NCBI RefSeq assembly: GCF_900112865.1
Contig: NZ_FONH01000001.1
Span: forward strand, 248,001-312,000
DNA: 64,000 bases
DNA from: Dyella marensis
GTDB lineage: Bacteria; Pseudomonadota; Gammaproteobacteria; Xanthomonadales; Rhodanobacteraceae
Direction of reading: 5' to 3'
The number at the start of each line of letters is the position of its first letter. The first letter of the stretch is position 1. A program made the translations under genes and the position numbers. Of this stretch, positions 49,324 through 57,874 are shown in pieces. A model generated the notes under the pieces. That model had not been told where the DNA came from, did no database searches, and worked only from the letters and a program-made list of their open reading frames with translations.

Positions 49324-50496
49324 TTAGCGTTCGGTCGGCCCCAAGGCATCTGGCTCCAACAGCTTCAGCACCTCGTACGCAAACTCCACCCGCCCCTCCG
49401 TCGGATGGCTGCGATTGGTGAGTATCACCAACCCCAGCTTCTTCACCGGCACAAACGCGATATACGCACCGAATCCATTCGTCGCACCGGTCTTGTTGAC
49501 CAGCACGCCATCGACCGCCGCTTGCGGCGGCTTCAGGGCGGTGACCGGCTGGTCTTCGCGGATCATGCGGCTGGCGTTGCCGCGCAGCAGATCGTCGTGA
49601 GTGACCGGCCAGGGATATTGCTCCCAGGCCAGGTCCTGGGTCATCGGACCGCTCCGGTAATACGCGGTGCGCGTGTCGGCGATCGCGCGTCGGGTAAGCG
49701 GATCGAGCGGCGCATCGCCCAGTTGTACATGGACGTAGTGCAGCAGGTCCTTGGTGCTGGAAATCACGCCGTAGGCTTCGTCGCCCAGCACGCCGGGGTT
49801 GACGCGCACAGGTTTGCCGTCGCTGCTGTAACCCTGCGCGTAGTCGGCTTTCTTCGCGTCCGGTACGCGGATATAGGTGCTGACCAAACCAAGCTTGGGC
49901 AGCAACGTGTGCTCCACGGCATCGGCATAGGGCTGGCCCAGGCGGTCGGCGGCGATCAGGCCGAGCATGCCGATGCTCGGGTTGGCATAGCTGCGCTTGC
50001 TGCCTTCCGGATAACGCGGCTGCCATGCCTGCAGCCAGGCGATGAGCTGCTCGCGGTTGCGCACTTCGTCGGGCACCTGCAGCGGGAAACCGCCGGCGGT
50101 GTGTGTGCCCAGGTCGAACAGCGCGACCTTGCCGAACGGCTTGCCCTGGAATTCGGGCAGGTAGTCCTCGACATGGCGGTCGAGCGACAGCTTGCCTTCG
50201 GCCTGCGCATAAGTGGCCAGCGTGGCGATGAAGGTCTTGCTGATCGAGCCGAGCTCGAACAGCGTGTCGCTGCCGACCTTGCGCCGGGTCTCCTTCGACG
50301 CCACGCCGAAGTTGTAGAAGCGATCCTTGCCGTCGACGGTGATCGCGATGGCCATGCCGGGGATGTGGTTGGCGCGCATGAAGCGGTCGGCGGCATGGCG
50401 CAGCTGGGTGTCGAAGTCAGGCCCGGTGGCGGCATGTGCGGCGCCGGCGGCGAACAGCAGGCCGGCGAGGCCGAGTCTCGCGAATGAGGATGGCAA
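49324..50496 (-). CDS. Class C (AmpC-type) beta-lactamase
   Basis: 390 residues. The start is a TTG at 50496: AGGAG lies eight bases upstream, and this start gives a proper signal peptide (LPSSFARLGLAGLLFAAGAA); there is no ATG in a sensible place and the open frame continues upstream only as non-coding. Catalytic motifs of class C are complete: SISK (84-87), YAN (170-172) and KTG (335-337). It would hydrolyse cephalosporins in the periplasm. No ampR regulator is divergent to it; the neighbours are an SDR gene upstream and the convergent peroxidase gene. Confidence 0.92.
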   Translation of the reverse strand: MPSSFARLGLAGLLFAAGAAHAATGPDFDTQLRHAADRFMRANHIPGMAIAITVDGKDRFYNFGVASKETRRKVGSDTLFELGSISKTFIATLATYAQAEGKLSLDRHVEDYLPEFQGKPFGKVALFDLGTHTAGGFPLQVPDEVRNREQLIAWLQAWQPRYPEGSKRSYANPSIGMLGLIAADRLGQPYADAVEHTLLPKLGLVSTYIRVPDAKKADYAQGYSSDGKPVRVNPGVLGDEAYGVISSTKDLLHYVHVQLGDAPLDPLTRRAIADTRTAYYRSGPMTQDLAWEQYPWPVTHDDLLRGNASRMIREDQPVTALKPPQAAVDGVLVNKTGATNGFGAYIAFVPVKKLGLVILTNRSHPTEGRVEFAYEVLKLLEPDALGPTER

Positions 50497-50607
50497 GGCG
50501 ATGGCTCCTGTCTGGTGGAGAAGCGGGATGGTAGAAGTCCCGTCGCTCCTCCGCCGGGCGAAATCCTGGCCAGCGGCGGGCAAGCCGGCGGCCAGATTCC
50601 GCCGGCT

Positions 50608-51375
50608 TCAGATCAGCATGCCGCCGGACACCTCGATGCGCTGCGCATTGACCCAGCGATTGTCGTCCATCAGCAGCGAGGCGATCATCGGCCCGATATC
50701 GTCCGGCAGGCCCGCGCGGCCCAGCGCCGTCATTTCCGCCACACGCCGGTTGAGCTCGGGGTTGTCGCGCACCATGCCGCCGCTGAAGTCGGTCTCGACC
50801 GCGCCCGGTGCCACCGTGTTGACGGCGATGCCGCGAGGGCCCAGTTCCTTGGCCAGATAGCGCGTGAGCACTTCGACCGCACCCTTCATCGAGGCATACG
50901 GCGCGCTGCCCGGGAACGCCACGCGGGTCAGGCCGCTGGAGACATTGACGATGCGTCCGCCGTCGTTGAGCAGCGGCAGCAGCTTCTGGGTGAGGAAGAA
51001 CACGCCCTTGAAGTGCACGCGGTAGAGGCTGTCCATGTCGGCCTCGGTGGTTTCCGCGATGGGCGCGTGATGCGAGGTACCGGCATTGTTCACCAGGTAA
51101 TCGAAACGCTCGGCGCCCAGTTGCGCGAGAGCCGCGCGCACCTGGTCCGCGAAGGCGTCGAACTGTCCGGTGTCGCCGGTATCGAGCGGCAAGGCAATGG
51201 CCCGCCGCCCCATCTCCGCGGCGAGCCTGGTCACCTCGGCGGCTTCGGTCTGGTTGGCGCGCCAGGTAAAGATGCTGTCGACGCCGCGCCGGGCGAGGCT
51301 CAGCACGGTGTTGCGTCCGAGGCCGCGGCTGCCGCCGGTGACGATGGCGATCCTGGTGGCGACGATGGTGTTCAT
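50608..51375 (-). CDS. Short-chain dehydrogenase/reductase (SDR)
   Basis: 255 residues, a classical SDR. Cofactor motif TGGSRGLGRN, structural NNAGTSHH, catalytic Ser in NVSSGL and the YxxxK motif YASMK are all present. The C-terminal end ALLMDDN-type segment (ASLLMDDNRWVNAQRIEVSG) is of the FabG-like type. Substrate unknown. GGAG precedes the ATG. It is divergent from an AraC-type regulator (140-base gap), which probably controls it. Confidence 0.92.
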   Translation of the reverse strand: MNTIVATRIAIVTGGSRGLGRNTVLSLARRGVDSIFTWRANQTEAAEVTRLAAEMGRRAIALPLDTGDTGQFDAFADQVRAALAQLGAERFDYLVNNAGTSHHAPIAETTEADMDSLYRVHFKGVFFLTQKLLPLLNDGGRIVNVSSGLTRVAFPGSAPYASMKGAVEVLTRYLAKELGPRGIAVNTVAPGAVETDFSGGMVRDNPELNRRVAEMTALGRAGLPDDIGPMIASLLMDDNRWVNAQRIEVSGGMLI

Positions 51376-51536
51376 GGCAAGTCTCCGGGGTGAGGAAAAC
51401 TGCCGGGAAGATTAGGCGCCGCTGCCGGCGCGACGAATGCCGGAACCGCCCGGGTTCTTGCCCATTCCTGCTCCACCCCCGCCGCATGCCGGACCCACGG
51501 CGTTAGCATGCGGACATGCACGCCGAGGACCTGCCC

Positions 51537-52424
51537 ATGTCGCACCAGCTGGCCGAGACCGTCAGACGCCATACCGACGGCCGCGAGGGCTACATCGCCA
51601 CGCCGATCAAGGGCTTCGCTTTCCTGCGCGCCGATCGTCGGCAGCAGCATCCCACCCACCTGGTGTCCAGGCCGGTGCTGTGCATGGTGGCGCAAGGCGC
51701 CAAATGCAGCATCTTCGGCGGCCGGCGCTACGACTACCGCGCCGGCCAGGCGCTGGTGGTCAGCGTGGAAATGCCCGGCCTGAGTCGCGTGACGCGCGCC
51801 AGCCCTGCCGAGCCTTATCTGTGCGCCGTACTGGAATTCGATCCCGCCGGCATGCGCGAGATGCTGGAAAACATGCCTGCACCGCCGGCGCTGGCGGGCC
51901 ATGCGCATCACGGCATCTTCGTCGCCGATTTCGCGGGCGCGCCGGCCGAATGCGTGCTGCGCCTGGCACGCCTGCTCGACACGCCCGAAGCGATTCCCGT
52001 GCTGGCGCCGATGGTCCTGCGCGAGCTTTACTACTGGCTGCTCGCCGGGCCGAACGGCGGCGAAATCGCCAGCGCGGTGCTCGGCAGCGGACATACCCAG
52101 CGGATGATGAAAGTGCTGCACAAGCTGCGCGATCAGTTCCGCGAGCCGGTACGCATCGACGATCTGGCTGCCATCGCGCAGTTGAGCCCCTCGGCCTTCC
52201 ATCGCCAGTTCAAGGCGCTTACCTCGGTGACGCCGCTGCAATACCAGAAGCAGCTGCGGCTGCTGGAGGCACGGCACCTGATGCTGGCAGGCCTGGCCAA
52301 TGCGGAATCGGCCGCGTATCGGGTGGGCTACGAAAGCCCTTCGCAATTCAGCCGCGAATACGCCCGAATGTTCGGCGCGCCGCCGCGAAGAGATGTGGCG
52401 GCATTGAATCCGGCGGTGGCGTAA
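51537..52424 (+). CDS. AraC family transcriptional regulator with AraC_N domain
   Basis: 295 residues from ATG 51537 (GAGGAC upstream); ATG 51516 is also in frame. The N-terminal AraC_N ligand-like domain (RPVLCMVAQGAKCSIFGGRR, PAPPALAGHAHHGIF, VLRELYYWLLAGPNG) is followed by two helix-turn-helix motifs (DDLAAIAQLSPSAFHRQFKA; AAYRVGYESPSQFSREYARM). Regulators of this type often sit next to the SDR or oxidoreductase they control, as here. Confidence 0.92.
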   Translation: MSHQLAETVRRHTDGREGYIATPIKGFAFLRADRRQQHPTHLVSRPVLCMVAQGAKCSIFGGRRYDYRAGQALVVSVEMPGLSRVTRASPAEPYLCAVLEFDPAGMREMLENMPAPPALAGHAHHGIFVADFAGAPAECVLRLARLLDTPEAIPVLAPMVLRELYYWLLAGPNGGEIASAVLGSGHTQRMMKVLHKLRDQFREPVRIDDLAAIAQLSPSAFHRQFKALTSVTPLQYQKQLRLLEARHLMLAGLANAESAAYRVGYESPSQFSREYARMFGAPPRRDVAALNPAVA

Positions 52425-52555
52425 GCCTCGGCCCTGCTCCCGTTCGAAAGCAGGCCCGGCGTCGAGCATCCCGCTTCATCGCGCCTTCCAGGTCAGGCAG
52501 GGGCGACAAGAGACTCCTTGCTCCCGCCGCCCTGGCCCGATGCTGGCAATCGGAC

Positions 52556-52906
52556 TCAGGCCTCCGACCACACCGCCAATTCGTAGCCGTCGCGATCGGC
52601 GAAATGAAAACGCCGCCCGCCCGGAAACTCGAACACCGGCCGCACGATGCGGCCGCCGGCCGCCTCGATGCCGGCCTGGGTGGCGGCGAGGTCATTGGAA
52701 TACAGCACCACCAGCACGCCGCCAGGCTTGGGGGACGCATGAAAGAAACCGCCGGTCAGCCGGCCGTCGCGGAATTCGCAGTAGTCCGGACCGTAGTCCT
52801 GGAAGGTCCAGCCGAATGCGCGGCCATAGAAATCCTTGGCCTCGGCAATCGAGGCGACGGCGAATTCCAGATAATCGATGCGATGGTGCTGTTCCGAAAG
52901 CGACAT
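52556..52906 (-). CDS. VOC (glyoxalase/bleomycin-resistance fold) family protein
   Basis: 116 residues from ATG 52906 with GGAG six bases upstream; the longer frame is a shadow of the next gene. Single VOC module pair: RIDYLEFAVASIAEAKDFYG with FGWTFQDYGPDYCEF, and VLVVLYSNDLAATQAGIEAA with GRRFHFADRDGYELAVWSE. Family members are small metal-dependent enzymes or binding proteins; substrate unknown. It shares orientation with the AraC gene upstream (70-base gap) and may be its target. Confidence 0.88.
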   Translation of the reverse strand: MSLSEQHHRIDYLEFAVASIAEAKDFYGRAFGWTFQDYGPDYCEFRDGRLTGGFFHASPKPGGVLVVLYSNDLAATQAGIEAAGGRIVRPVFEFPGGRRFHFADRDGYELAVWSEA

Positions 52907-52976
52907 GAAGGTCTCCAGGCAAGAGCGGCGAGCATACGTCGCGGCAACCGTTCCCGGCTTGGAAAAAACGGCCAGC

Positions 52977-53693
52977 TCAGCGGCCATGCCCCGCCAGCAG
53001 GGCGCGCGGGCTGAGGCCCACCAACTGCTGCGTGTCGCGCGCCAGATGCTGCGCATCGCCATAGCCCGCGGCCAGCGCCGCCGCGGTGAGGCCAGGATGA
53101 TGCGGCGCCAGCTTGAGGAAGCGTTGCAGGCGGAGAATCCGGTCCAGCGTCTTGGCGCCGTAGCCGAAGGCATCCTGGCAGCGCCTGCGCAGCGAGCGTT
53201 CGCTGAAGCCCAGCGCCGCCGCCAGCCCGGTGACACGGGCCGCTTCCTCGGTTTGGAGAAAACGGAACAGCTGCTGCATCCGTCGATCCACTACCACGCC
53301 GTCGCACAAGGCCAGCAGGGCCGCCTGCGGATTGCGCCCTTCCGCAAGCGCATCCCCTGCACGGTTGGCGCGCGTTCCCCACAACTCGGCAAGCGCCACC
53401 CGCCGGTTGGCGAGATGATGCAAAGGCAACCCAAGCAGGTTGGCGCCGACGCCGGGCGCAAGGCGCATGCCGGTCAGCACCACTCCCGCTTCCACGTCGG
53501 CCATGGCGGCCGCGGTGTCGGGCCCCGCGACGAACAGCGCGCGGCCGTCCCAGATCAGGTCGACATGCCCATCCGGCAATATCCGCACCGGCGACGCCGG
53601 GGCATCGGCCTGGCGGAAACGCCACAGGCACGCGACCCGGTCGCGCAGGCCGGGAGGTGCGGGAATCTCGCCATAGCTGGGTGTCTCGCTCAT
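52977..53693 (-). CDS. AraC family transcriptional regulator (DUF6597-type N terminus)
   Basis: 238 residues from ATG 53693; an in-frame GTG lies at 53711. The N-terminal part (RVACLWRFRQADAPASPVRI, PDGHVDLIWDGRALFVAGPD, GMRLAPGVGANLLGLPLHHL) is the DUF6597-like module common to short AraC regulators. The C-terminal DNA-binding part has LAAALGFSERSLRRRCQDAF and ALAAGYGDAQHLARDTQQLV. It is followed by the VOC gene. Confidence 0.9.
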   Translation of the reverse strand: MSETPSYGEIPAPPGLRDRVACLWRFRQADAPASPVRILPDGHVDLIWDGRALFVAGPDTAAAMADVEAGVVLTGMRLAPGVGANLLGLPLHHLANRRVALAELWGTRANRAGDALAEGRNPQAALLALCDGVVVDRRMQQLFRFLQTEEAARVTGLAAALGFSERSLRRRCQDAFGYGAKTLDRILRLQRFLKLAPHHPGLTAAALAAGYGDAQHLARDTQQLVGLSPRALLAGHGR

Positions 53694-53814
53694 CGCCGAT
53701 ATCGTCGCCACGGCCCATTTGCCTTTGCGTGAAAATACAGTGAAACGGCGACCGGCATTCGCTTCTCCGGGGAACTAGGAGTACGGTTGATCTTTCCCGC
53801 CCGCGGAGACTGCG

Positions 53815-54012
53815 ATGAACCAGCCCCCGAAAGACATCTCGCTCGCCGATATCCATTCCGCCTATGCGAGCAAGCCGGCCGAAAAGAAGAAGACCCAGGT
53901 CGGCGAGAAGGTCAAGAGCTATACCAAGTCCAATCACTACGACCGCGATCCGAACCATACGGGCGAAGCGCCGGCCAAGCCGGACGCCAAGCGGCCGGGC
54001 GCGCGGAAATAA
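53815..54012 (+). CDS. Small charged hypothetical protein
   Basis: 65 residues beginning MNQPPKDISLADIHSAYASK, very rich in Lys, Asp, Pro and Gly, with no hydrophobic core; probably disordered. It is preceded by GCGGAGACTGCG, a usable ribosome-binding site. No family recognised. It stands alone between an AraC gene transcribed away from it and the exported protein gene downstream, and is followed by a hairpin at 54028-54054. Confidence 0.65.
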   Translation: MNQPPKDISLADIHSAYASKPAEKKKTQVGEKVKSYTKSNHYDRDPNHTGEAPAKPDAKRPGARK

Positions 54013-54027
54013 ATTTCCCCGCCGAGG

Positions 54028-54054
54028 ACTCCGGGAGGGCGAGGATCCCGGAGT
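54028..54054 (+). terminator. Hairpin after the small charged protein gene
   Basis: ACTCCGGGA (54028-54036) and TCCCGGAGT (54046-54054) form a perfect nine-base stem with a nine-base loop, 15 bases after the stop codon. There is no T tract, so termination efficiency is uncertain. The 220 bases from here to the next gene contain no other feature I can support. Confidence 0.5.
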
Positions 54055-54277
54055 ACTGAAGCGTCCCTTCCCGACATGCCAACCGCCGCCCGCAAGCGGG
54101 CACCCCGTTTCGGGATTCGCCTGAATAAGCCATATTTCGTTCCCTGAGGCCGCCAGATCGCGATATCACGCTGCGGTCCATTCGAACCGGGGGACATAAA
54201 GCATGGAACAGGGACAGGGCGCGGAGCGAACCGCGCCGGCTGGACTGCGCACCGGCGCAGGCCTCAGACACGGATGC

Positions 54278-55462
54278 ATGCGACTCTTGCCGCCTTTCCT
54301 CCTGATGCTCGCGCTCGCAGCACCGGCGCAAGCCAGCGACGACGGCCCGCTGGAAGTCACGCAACGCACCATGCATTGGCAGGGCGCCACGGAAAGCGGC
54401 AGCGATGCCTGGTATCGCGACAACTGGGCCAAGGGCTCGATCGTAATGCCTTATGTGACGTCGAGCCGGAAGGACGTCGCCGCACGCATCAATGACGAGT
54501 TGTACATGGGCCTCATCGGCATCCCCGCGCCGTCGGCGGCGGGCGCCAACTTCGAGTTGACGATACCGGCCGACGATTCGGCGCTGGTGGGCACCTCCTC
54601 GCTCGAGTTCGAGCTGGCGCGCGACGACGAGCACATCTTTTCCGTCGCGGTGACCCAGGAAGGCTGCGGCGCCTACTGCGAGAACTACACCACCCACTAT
54701 CACTTCGATGCCACCACCGGCCGCCCGTTCGCCGCGGCGGAGGTCATCACGTCAGCGGGCAAGAAGGACATCGTCAAGCGAATGGACCGCGAGGCCCTGG
54801 GGCAGTACAGGAAAATGCTCAAGACCCTGCAAGCGGATCTCGCCCTGCAGCTCAAGACAGGCAAACCGAGCCAGCCGGGTGGCTCGGTCGACGACACCAG
54901 GGATCGCATCGAACTCAACGAGCACTGCCTGCAGGAAGTGCTCGAACGGCAGCAGGACAGCTCGCGCAACCTGGACGAGGATTTCCGCTACCTGGCCATG
55001 GCGATCCCCGACGACAAGGGCGTGAGCTTCCGCCACGAGCGCTGCTCCAACCATGCGTCGCGGGCGCTGGACGATGTGGGCGATGTGAACCTGCCCGTGC
55101 CGAACGCACAGCTGCGCGGCATGCTCACGGATTACGGCCGGTTCCTGTTCTTCGGCGGCGATCGGCCCAGGGAAGCCCTCGACCCGTTCGGCGTGTTCCT
55201 GCACGGCAAGATCGGCCAGAGCCCGATCGCTCTGCGGATCGCCGTCGAAAAAGGCAGCCAGCAGGTTTCGGCCGTCTATTACTACGACAAGTACCGCCGG
55301 CCGATCGCCTTGACGGGTACGGCGGACGGCGACAGGTTCACGCTCACGACGTCGAAGACCGACAAGGATGCGGAAACCTTCGAGCTGGTCAGGCATGGCT
55401 CCACGCTTGCTGGCCAATGGCACAAGGGGAATGCCCTGCAACCGGTAAGCGTCGGCCCCTGA
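54278..55462 (+). CDS. Exported protein of unknown function
   Basis: 394 residues from ATG 54278, which gives a good signal peptide (MRLLPPFLLMLALAAPAQA); the frame is open from 54203. The mature protein has an N-terminal domain with MPYVTSSRKDVAARINDELY, FSVAVTQEGCGAYCENYTTH and FDATTGRPFAAAEVI. This pattern recalls DUF3298/RsiV-like exported proteins. A C-terminal beta-rich domain follows (GKIGQSPIALRIAVEKGSQQ, VYYYDKYRRPIALTGTADGD). Likely periplasmic; no enzymatic motif seen. Confidence 0.78.
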   Translation: MRLLPPFLLMLALAAPAQASDDGPLEVTQRTMHWQGATESGSDAWYRDNWAKGSIVMPYVTSSRKDVAARINDELYMGLIGIPAPSAAGANFELTIPADDSALVGTSSLEFELARDDEHIFSVAVTQEGCGAYCENYTTHYHFDATTGRPFAAAEVITSAGKKDIVKRMDREALGQYRKMLKTLQADLALQLKTGKPSQPGGSVDDTRDRIELNEHCLQEVLERQQDSSRNLDEDFRYLAMAIPDDKGVSFRHERCSNHASRALDDVGDVNLPVPNAQLRGMLTDYGRFLFFGGDRPREALDPFGVFLHGKIGQSPIALRIAVEKGSQQVSAVYYYDKYRRPIALTGTADGDRFTLTTSKTDKDAETFELVRHGSTLAGQWHKGNALQPVSVGP

Positions 55463-55546
55463 GCCGGCGGCACGGGACTTCCGGCACGGGCAGGCCGGCG
55501 GCCGCGCCCGGCTAGACTCGCGCACCTTCCCTGCGCGGCCACGGCG

Positions 55547-56215
55547 ATGTCGGATACCTCGGTGTTTCTGTTGCATGCGGGGATCGCTGCCGTTTTCGCG
55601 ATCGCGATCCTGCTGCTGCCCACCCGAATATATGGCCGGCGCCTGCTGCTGGCCATCGTGGCGAGCGCCAGCGTCCTGCTCGCCGTGACATGGCTGGCCG
55701 GCGTAGCGCTGCTGCCGTTGGTTTCCGTCGCGGCGAATGACGTGCTGCGCCAGCTGATCGGCGGCACCGTTGCGCTGGGACCGTGGCTGGTGGGCGCAGC
55801 CGCAGTGGCAGCGATCGAGGCGGCACGGCAGCGGACCGGCACGCTGCGTATGGCCGATCGGCTCGGCCTGGCCTTGTCGGTCTACGTCGCGCTCAACTTC
55901 TTCGGCTTCGAGATCGGCAAGGCGCTGCACGACGCGGACATGCGCCAGTTCTTCCAGGCCTCGGGCTACCCGGTGTGGTCGATGTATGCGGTGATGGCCT
56001 TTGAAACCATGGGCGCCATCGCCCTGCTGGTGCCGCGGCTGCGCACGGCGGCGGCGATGGTGCTGGCCTTGATAATGCTCGGCGCCATCGCCACGCATGC
56101 GCGCAACGGCGATCCGTTCGCCGATTCGCTGGACGCGCTGCGGATGCTGCTGGTGGCGGCGTGCATCCTGCTGCTCGCGTCATCGTTCAAAGCACGCGGG
56201 CGCATGCAGGGATAA
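55547..56215 (+). CDS. Integral membrane protein, DoxX-like
   Basis: 222 residues with about six hydrophobic helices (FLLHAGIAAVFAIAILLLPT, LLAIVASASVLLAVTWLAGV, SMYAVMAFETMGAIALLVPR, LRMLLVAACILLLASSF). The arrangement of FFGFEIGKALHDADM and SGYPVWSMYAVMAFETMGA is typical of DoxX-like proteins of unknown function. Its 3' end overlaps the convergent acyltransferase gene by 29 bases. Confidence 0.7.
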   Translation: MSDTSVFLLHAGIAAVFAIAILLLPTRIYGRRLLLAIVASASVLLAVTWLAGVALLPLVSVAANDVLRQLIGGTVALGPWLVGAAAVAAIEAARQRTGTLRMADRLGLALSVYVALNFFGFEIGKALHDADMRQFFQASGYPVWSMYAVMAFETMGAIALLVPRLRTAAAMVLALIMLGAIATHARNGDPFADSLDALRMLLVAACILLLASSFKARGRMQG

Positions 56216-57362
56216 GCCGCAGCAAGGCGGTCGTCAGCCAGCTGAGCAGCAGCGTGCCAGCGAACACCAGCGCCGCCTTCTCCAGCGCAGGCAGTGGCTG
56301 GTCCAGCAGTTTCCATTGCAGCCAGGTCACGAAGACGTAGTGCAGCAGATAGATGCCGTAGGCGTTGCGCGACAGGCTCGCACCGAGCCAGCCGCCGCGA
56401 CGGAACAGGCGCAGGAACAGCGCGAGCAAGGCCAGGCACGACACTGCGCAGGAAACGACGAAAGCGAGATCGGCGGCGATACGCCAGGCGACCGTCGATG
56501 CATCCTGCTGCACCGTCGCCAACTGCAGCTGGATCGCCACCAGCGTCCCATATGCCAATGGCGCGGCGATCATCCACACCCACCAGCTGCGCGCGAGGGT
56601 GCTGTCCGCCGCCAGCGCGCCACGCTCGAAGGCGATGGCGCCCAGGCCCACGCCGAAGGCGAAGTACACCGCGTACAGCGGAACCCGCGCGATCTGGACG
56701 AAGAACGGACCGAAACTGAGCCAGGCCATCGGGTCGACAAAGTGGGTGGCCAATAGATAGACCAGCGCCGACATCCCCGCGAGCAGGCCGAACAATACCG
56801 ATGGCCGCTGACACGCCAGGAAGCGCCCGAACGCGGTGCCCGCCTTCGGCGCGATCGCATACAGGCCTGCCGCCAGCATGCCGAATGCAAGCAGCACCCA
56901 CAGGAACCATGCCGGCCCCGCCGGCCACACGGTCAATCGCATCCAGCCGTTCATGAAGGCCGGCAGGCCCGGGCCACCGCCGCTGGTGCGCCACGCCGGG
57001 TAGTACGCCAGCGGCGCCAGCACGCCCGCGGCCAGCATGAACGGCAGGCCGAGCCGCAGCAGGCGTTCGCCCACGAAATCCGCGACGCCGCGACGACTCA
57101 GCGCCGGCCAGACGAAGAAGCCGGAGACCAGGAACATCAGCGCCATGAAGAACACATCGTTGAAGCCGACGATCCACGCGGCCGCCGGCAGGCGTGCACT
57201 GTCCACTACGGGGAAGGCGGTCCACAGCAAGGCCGGTGCGGAAAACGGCGCGGGCGGCGGTGCATACGGGTGGTAGGCGAGCAGCGTGTGGTGCAACAGC
57301 ACCAGGAAGATGACGAAGAAACGCAGTCGGTCCAGGGCGGCGTTGCGTGGGGTGGCGGTCAT
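56187..57362 (-). CDS. Acyltransferase 3 family membrane protein (OpgC-like)
   Basis: 391 residues with about ten membrane helices. The N-terminal RLRFFVIFLVLLHHTLLAYH contains the family's essential membrane His, and NDVFFMALMFLVSGFFVWPA with ERLLRLGLPFMLAAGVLAPL are typical of acyltransferase 3/OpgC proteins. These O-acylate surface glycans such as lipopolysaccharide or osmoregulated glucans; the acceptor is unknown. Single gene, convergent with the DoxX-like gene. Confidence 0.9.
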   Translation of the reverse strand: MTATPRNAALDRLRFFVIFLVLLHHTLLAYHPYAPPPAPFSAPALLWTAFPVVDSARLPAAAWIVGFNDVFFMALMFLVSGFFVWPALSRRGVADFVGERLLRLGLPFMLAAGVLAPLAYYPAWRTSGGGPGLPAFMNGWMRLTVWPAGPAWFLWVLLAFGMLAAGLYAIAPKAGTAFGRFLACQRPSVLFGLLAGMSALVYLLATHFVDPMAWLSFGPFFVQIARVPLYAVYFAFGVGLGAIAFERGALAADSTLARSWWVWMIAAPLAYGTLVAIQLQLATVQQDASTVAWRIAADLAFVVSCAVSCLALLALFLRLFRRGGWLGASLSRNAYGIYLLHYVFVTWLQWKLLDQPLPALEKAALVFAGTLLLSWLTTALLRLIPACARVL

Positions 57363-57480
57363 CGCAGGTCCATTGCGGTTTGCAAGGCGATGTTACAGCG
57401 ATACGGATCGACGTCGTTGTTGGATGCGTGGCGTTGGATGGAGGTAAGAGAGCTTTTGCGCTTCTTGGAATTCGGCGTTT

Positions 57481-57530
57481 CGCTCCGCCAGGCCCCTCAC
57501 CCAGCCCTCTCCCCGGAGGGGAGAGGGGGC
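57481..57530. repeat. REP-like element
   Basis: CGCTCCGCCAGGCCCCTCAC followed by a hairpin with ten-base arms, CCCTCTCCCC and GGGGAGAGGG (57505-57527), around GGA. It matches the right half of the pair at 1051-1155. It lies 14 bases after the stop of the small gene at 57541-57777 on the minus strand, where it could act as a transcript end. Confidence 0.75.
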
Positions 57531-57540
57531 CAATGGCGCG

Positions 57541-57777
57541 TCAGCTTGGAGGGCTCCAATTCTGCGCGACCACCCACTCGCTGCGCAGTACCGCGGCATA
57601 CGTTTCCCCAACCTTCGCCCGCCCCGCCGTGATCTCCATGATCGCCTGCGTGCGCGCTGCCTGCGCCGTGAGGCCGGGCTTGCGGCTTACCTCGCCCAAC
57701 AGCCGCCATTGCCCGGCGGCGGTCTGCTGGAGCACGACGAAACCGGGCGGTGCCGGCCTGGCGGAAGGTTCGGTCAT
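57541..57777 (-). CDS. Small hypothetical protein
   Basis: 78 residues from ATG 57777, with GGAG ten bases upstream. Sequence features are GFVVLQQTAAGQWRLLGEVS and TAQAARTQAIMEITAGRAKV, with a C-terminal YAAVLRSEWVVAQNW. It looks like a small soluble alpha/beta protein. No family recognised. It is divergent from gnd. Confidence 0.65.
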   Translation of the reverse strand: MTEPSARPAPPGFVVLQQTAAGQWRLLGEVSRKPGLTAQAARTQAIMEITAGRAKVGETYAAVLRSEWVVAQNWSPPS

Positions 57778-57874
57778 GAAAGGATTCTCCGGCCTTCGCG
57801 ACACGTACATGCCGCGTACTCACGCGATGGTTCATCATGTCCGCTTGCAATGCCAACTGACATGAGGATGCGGC

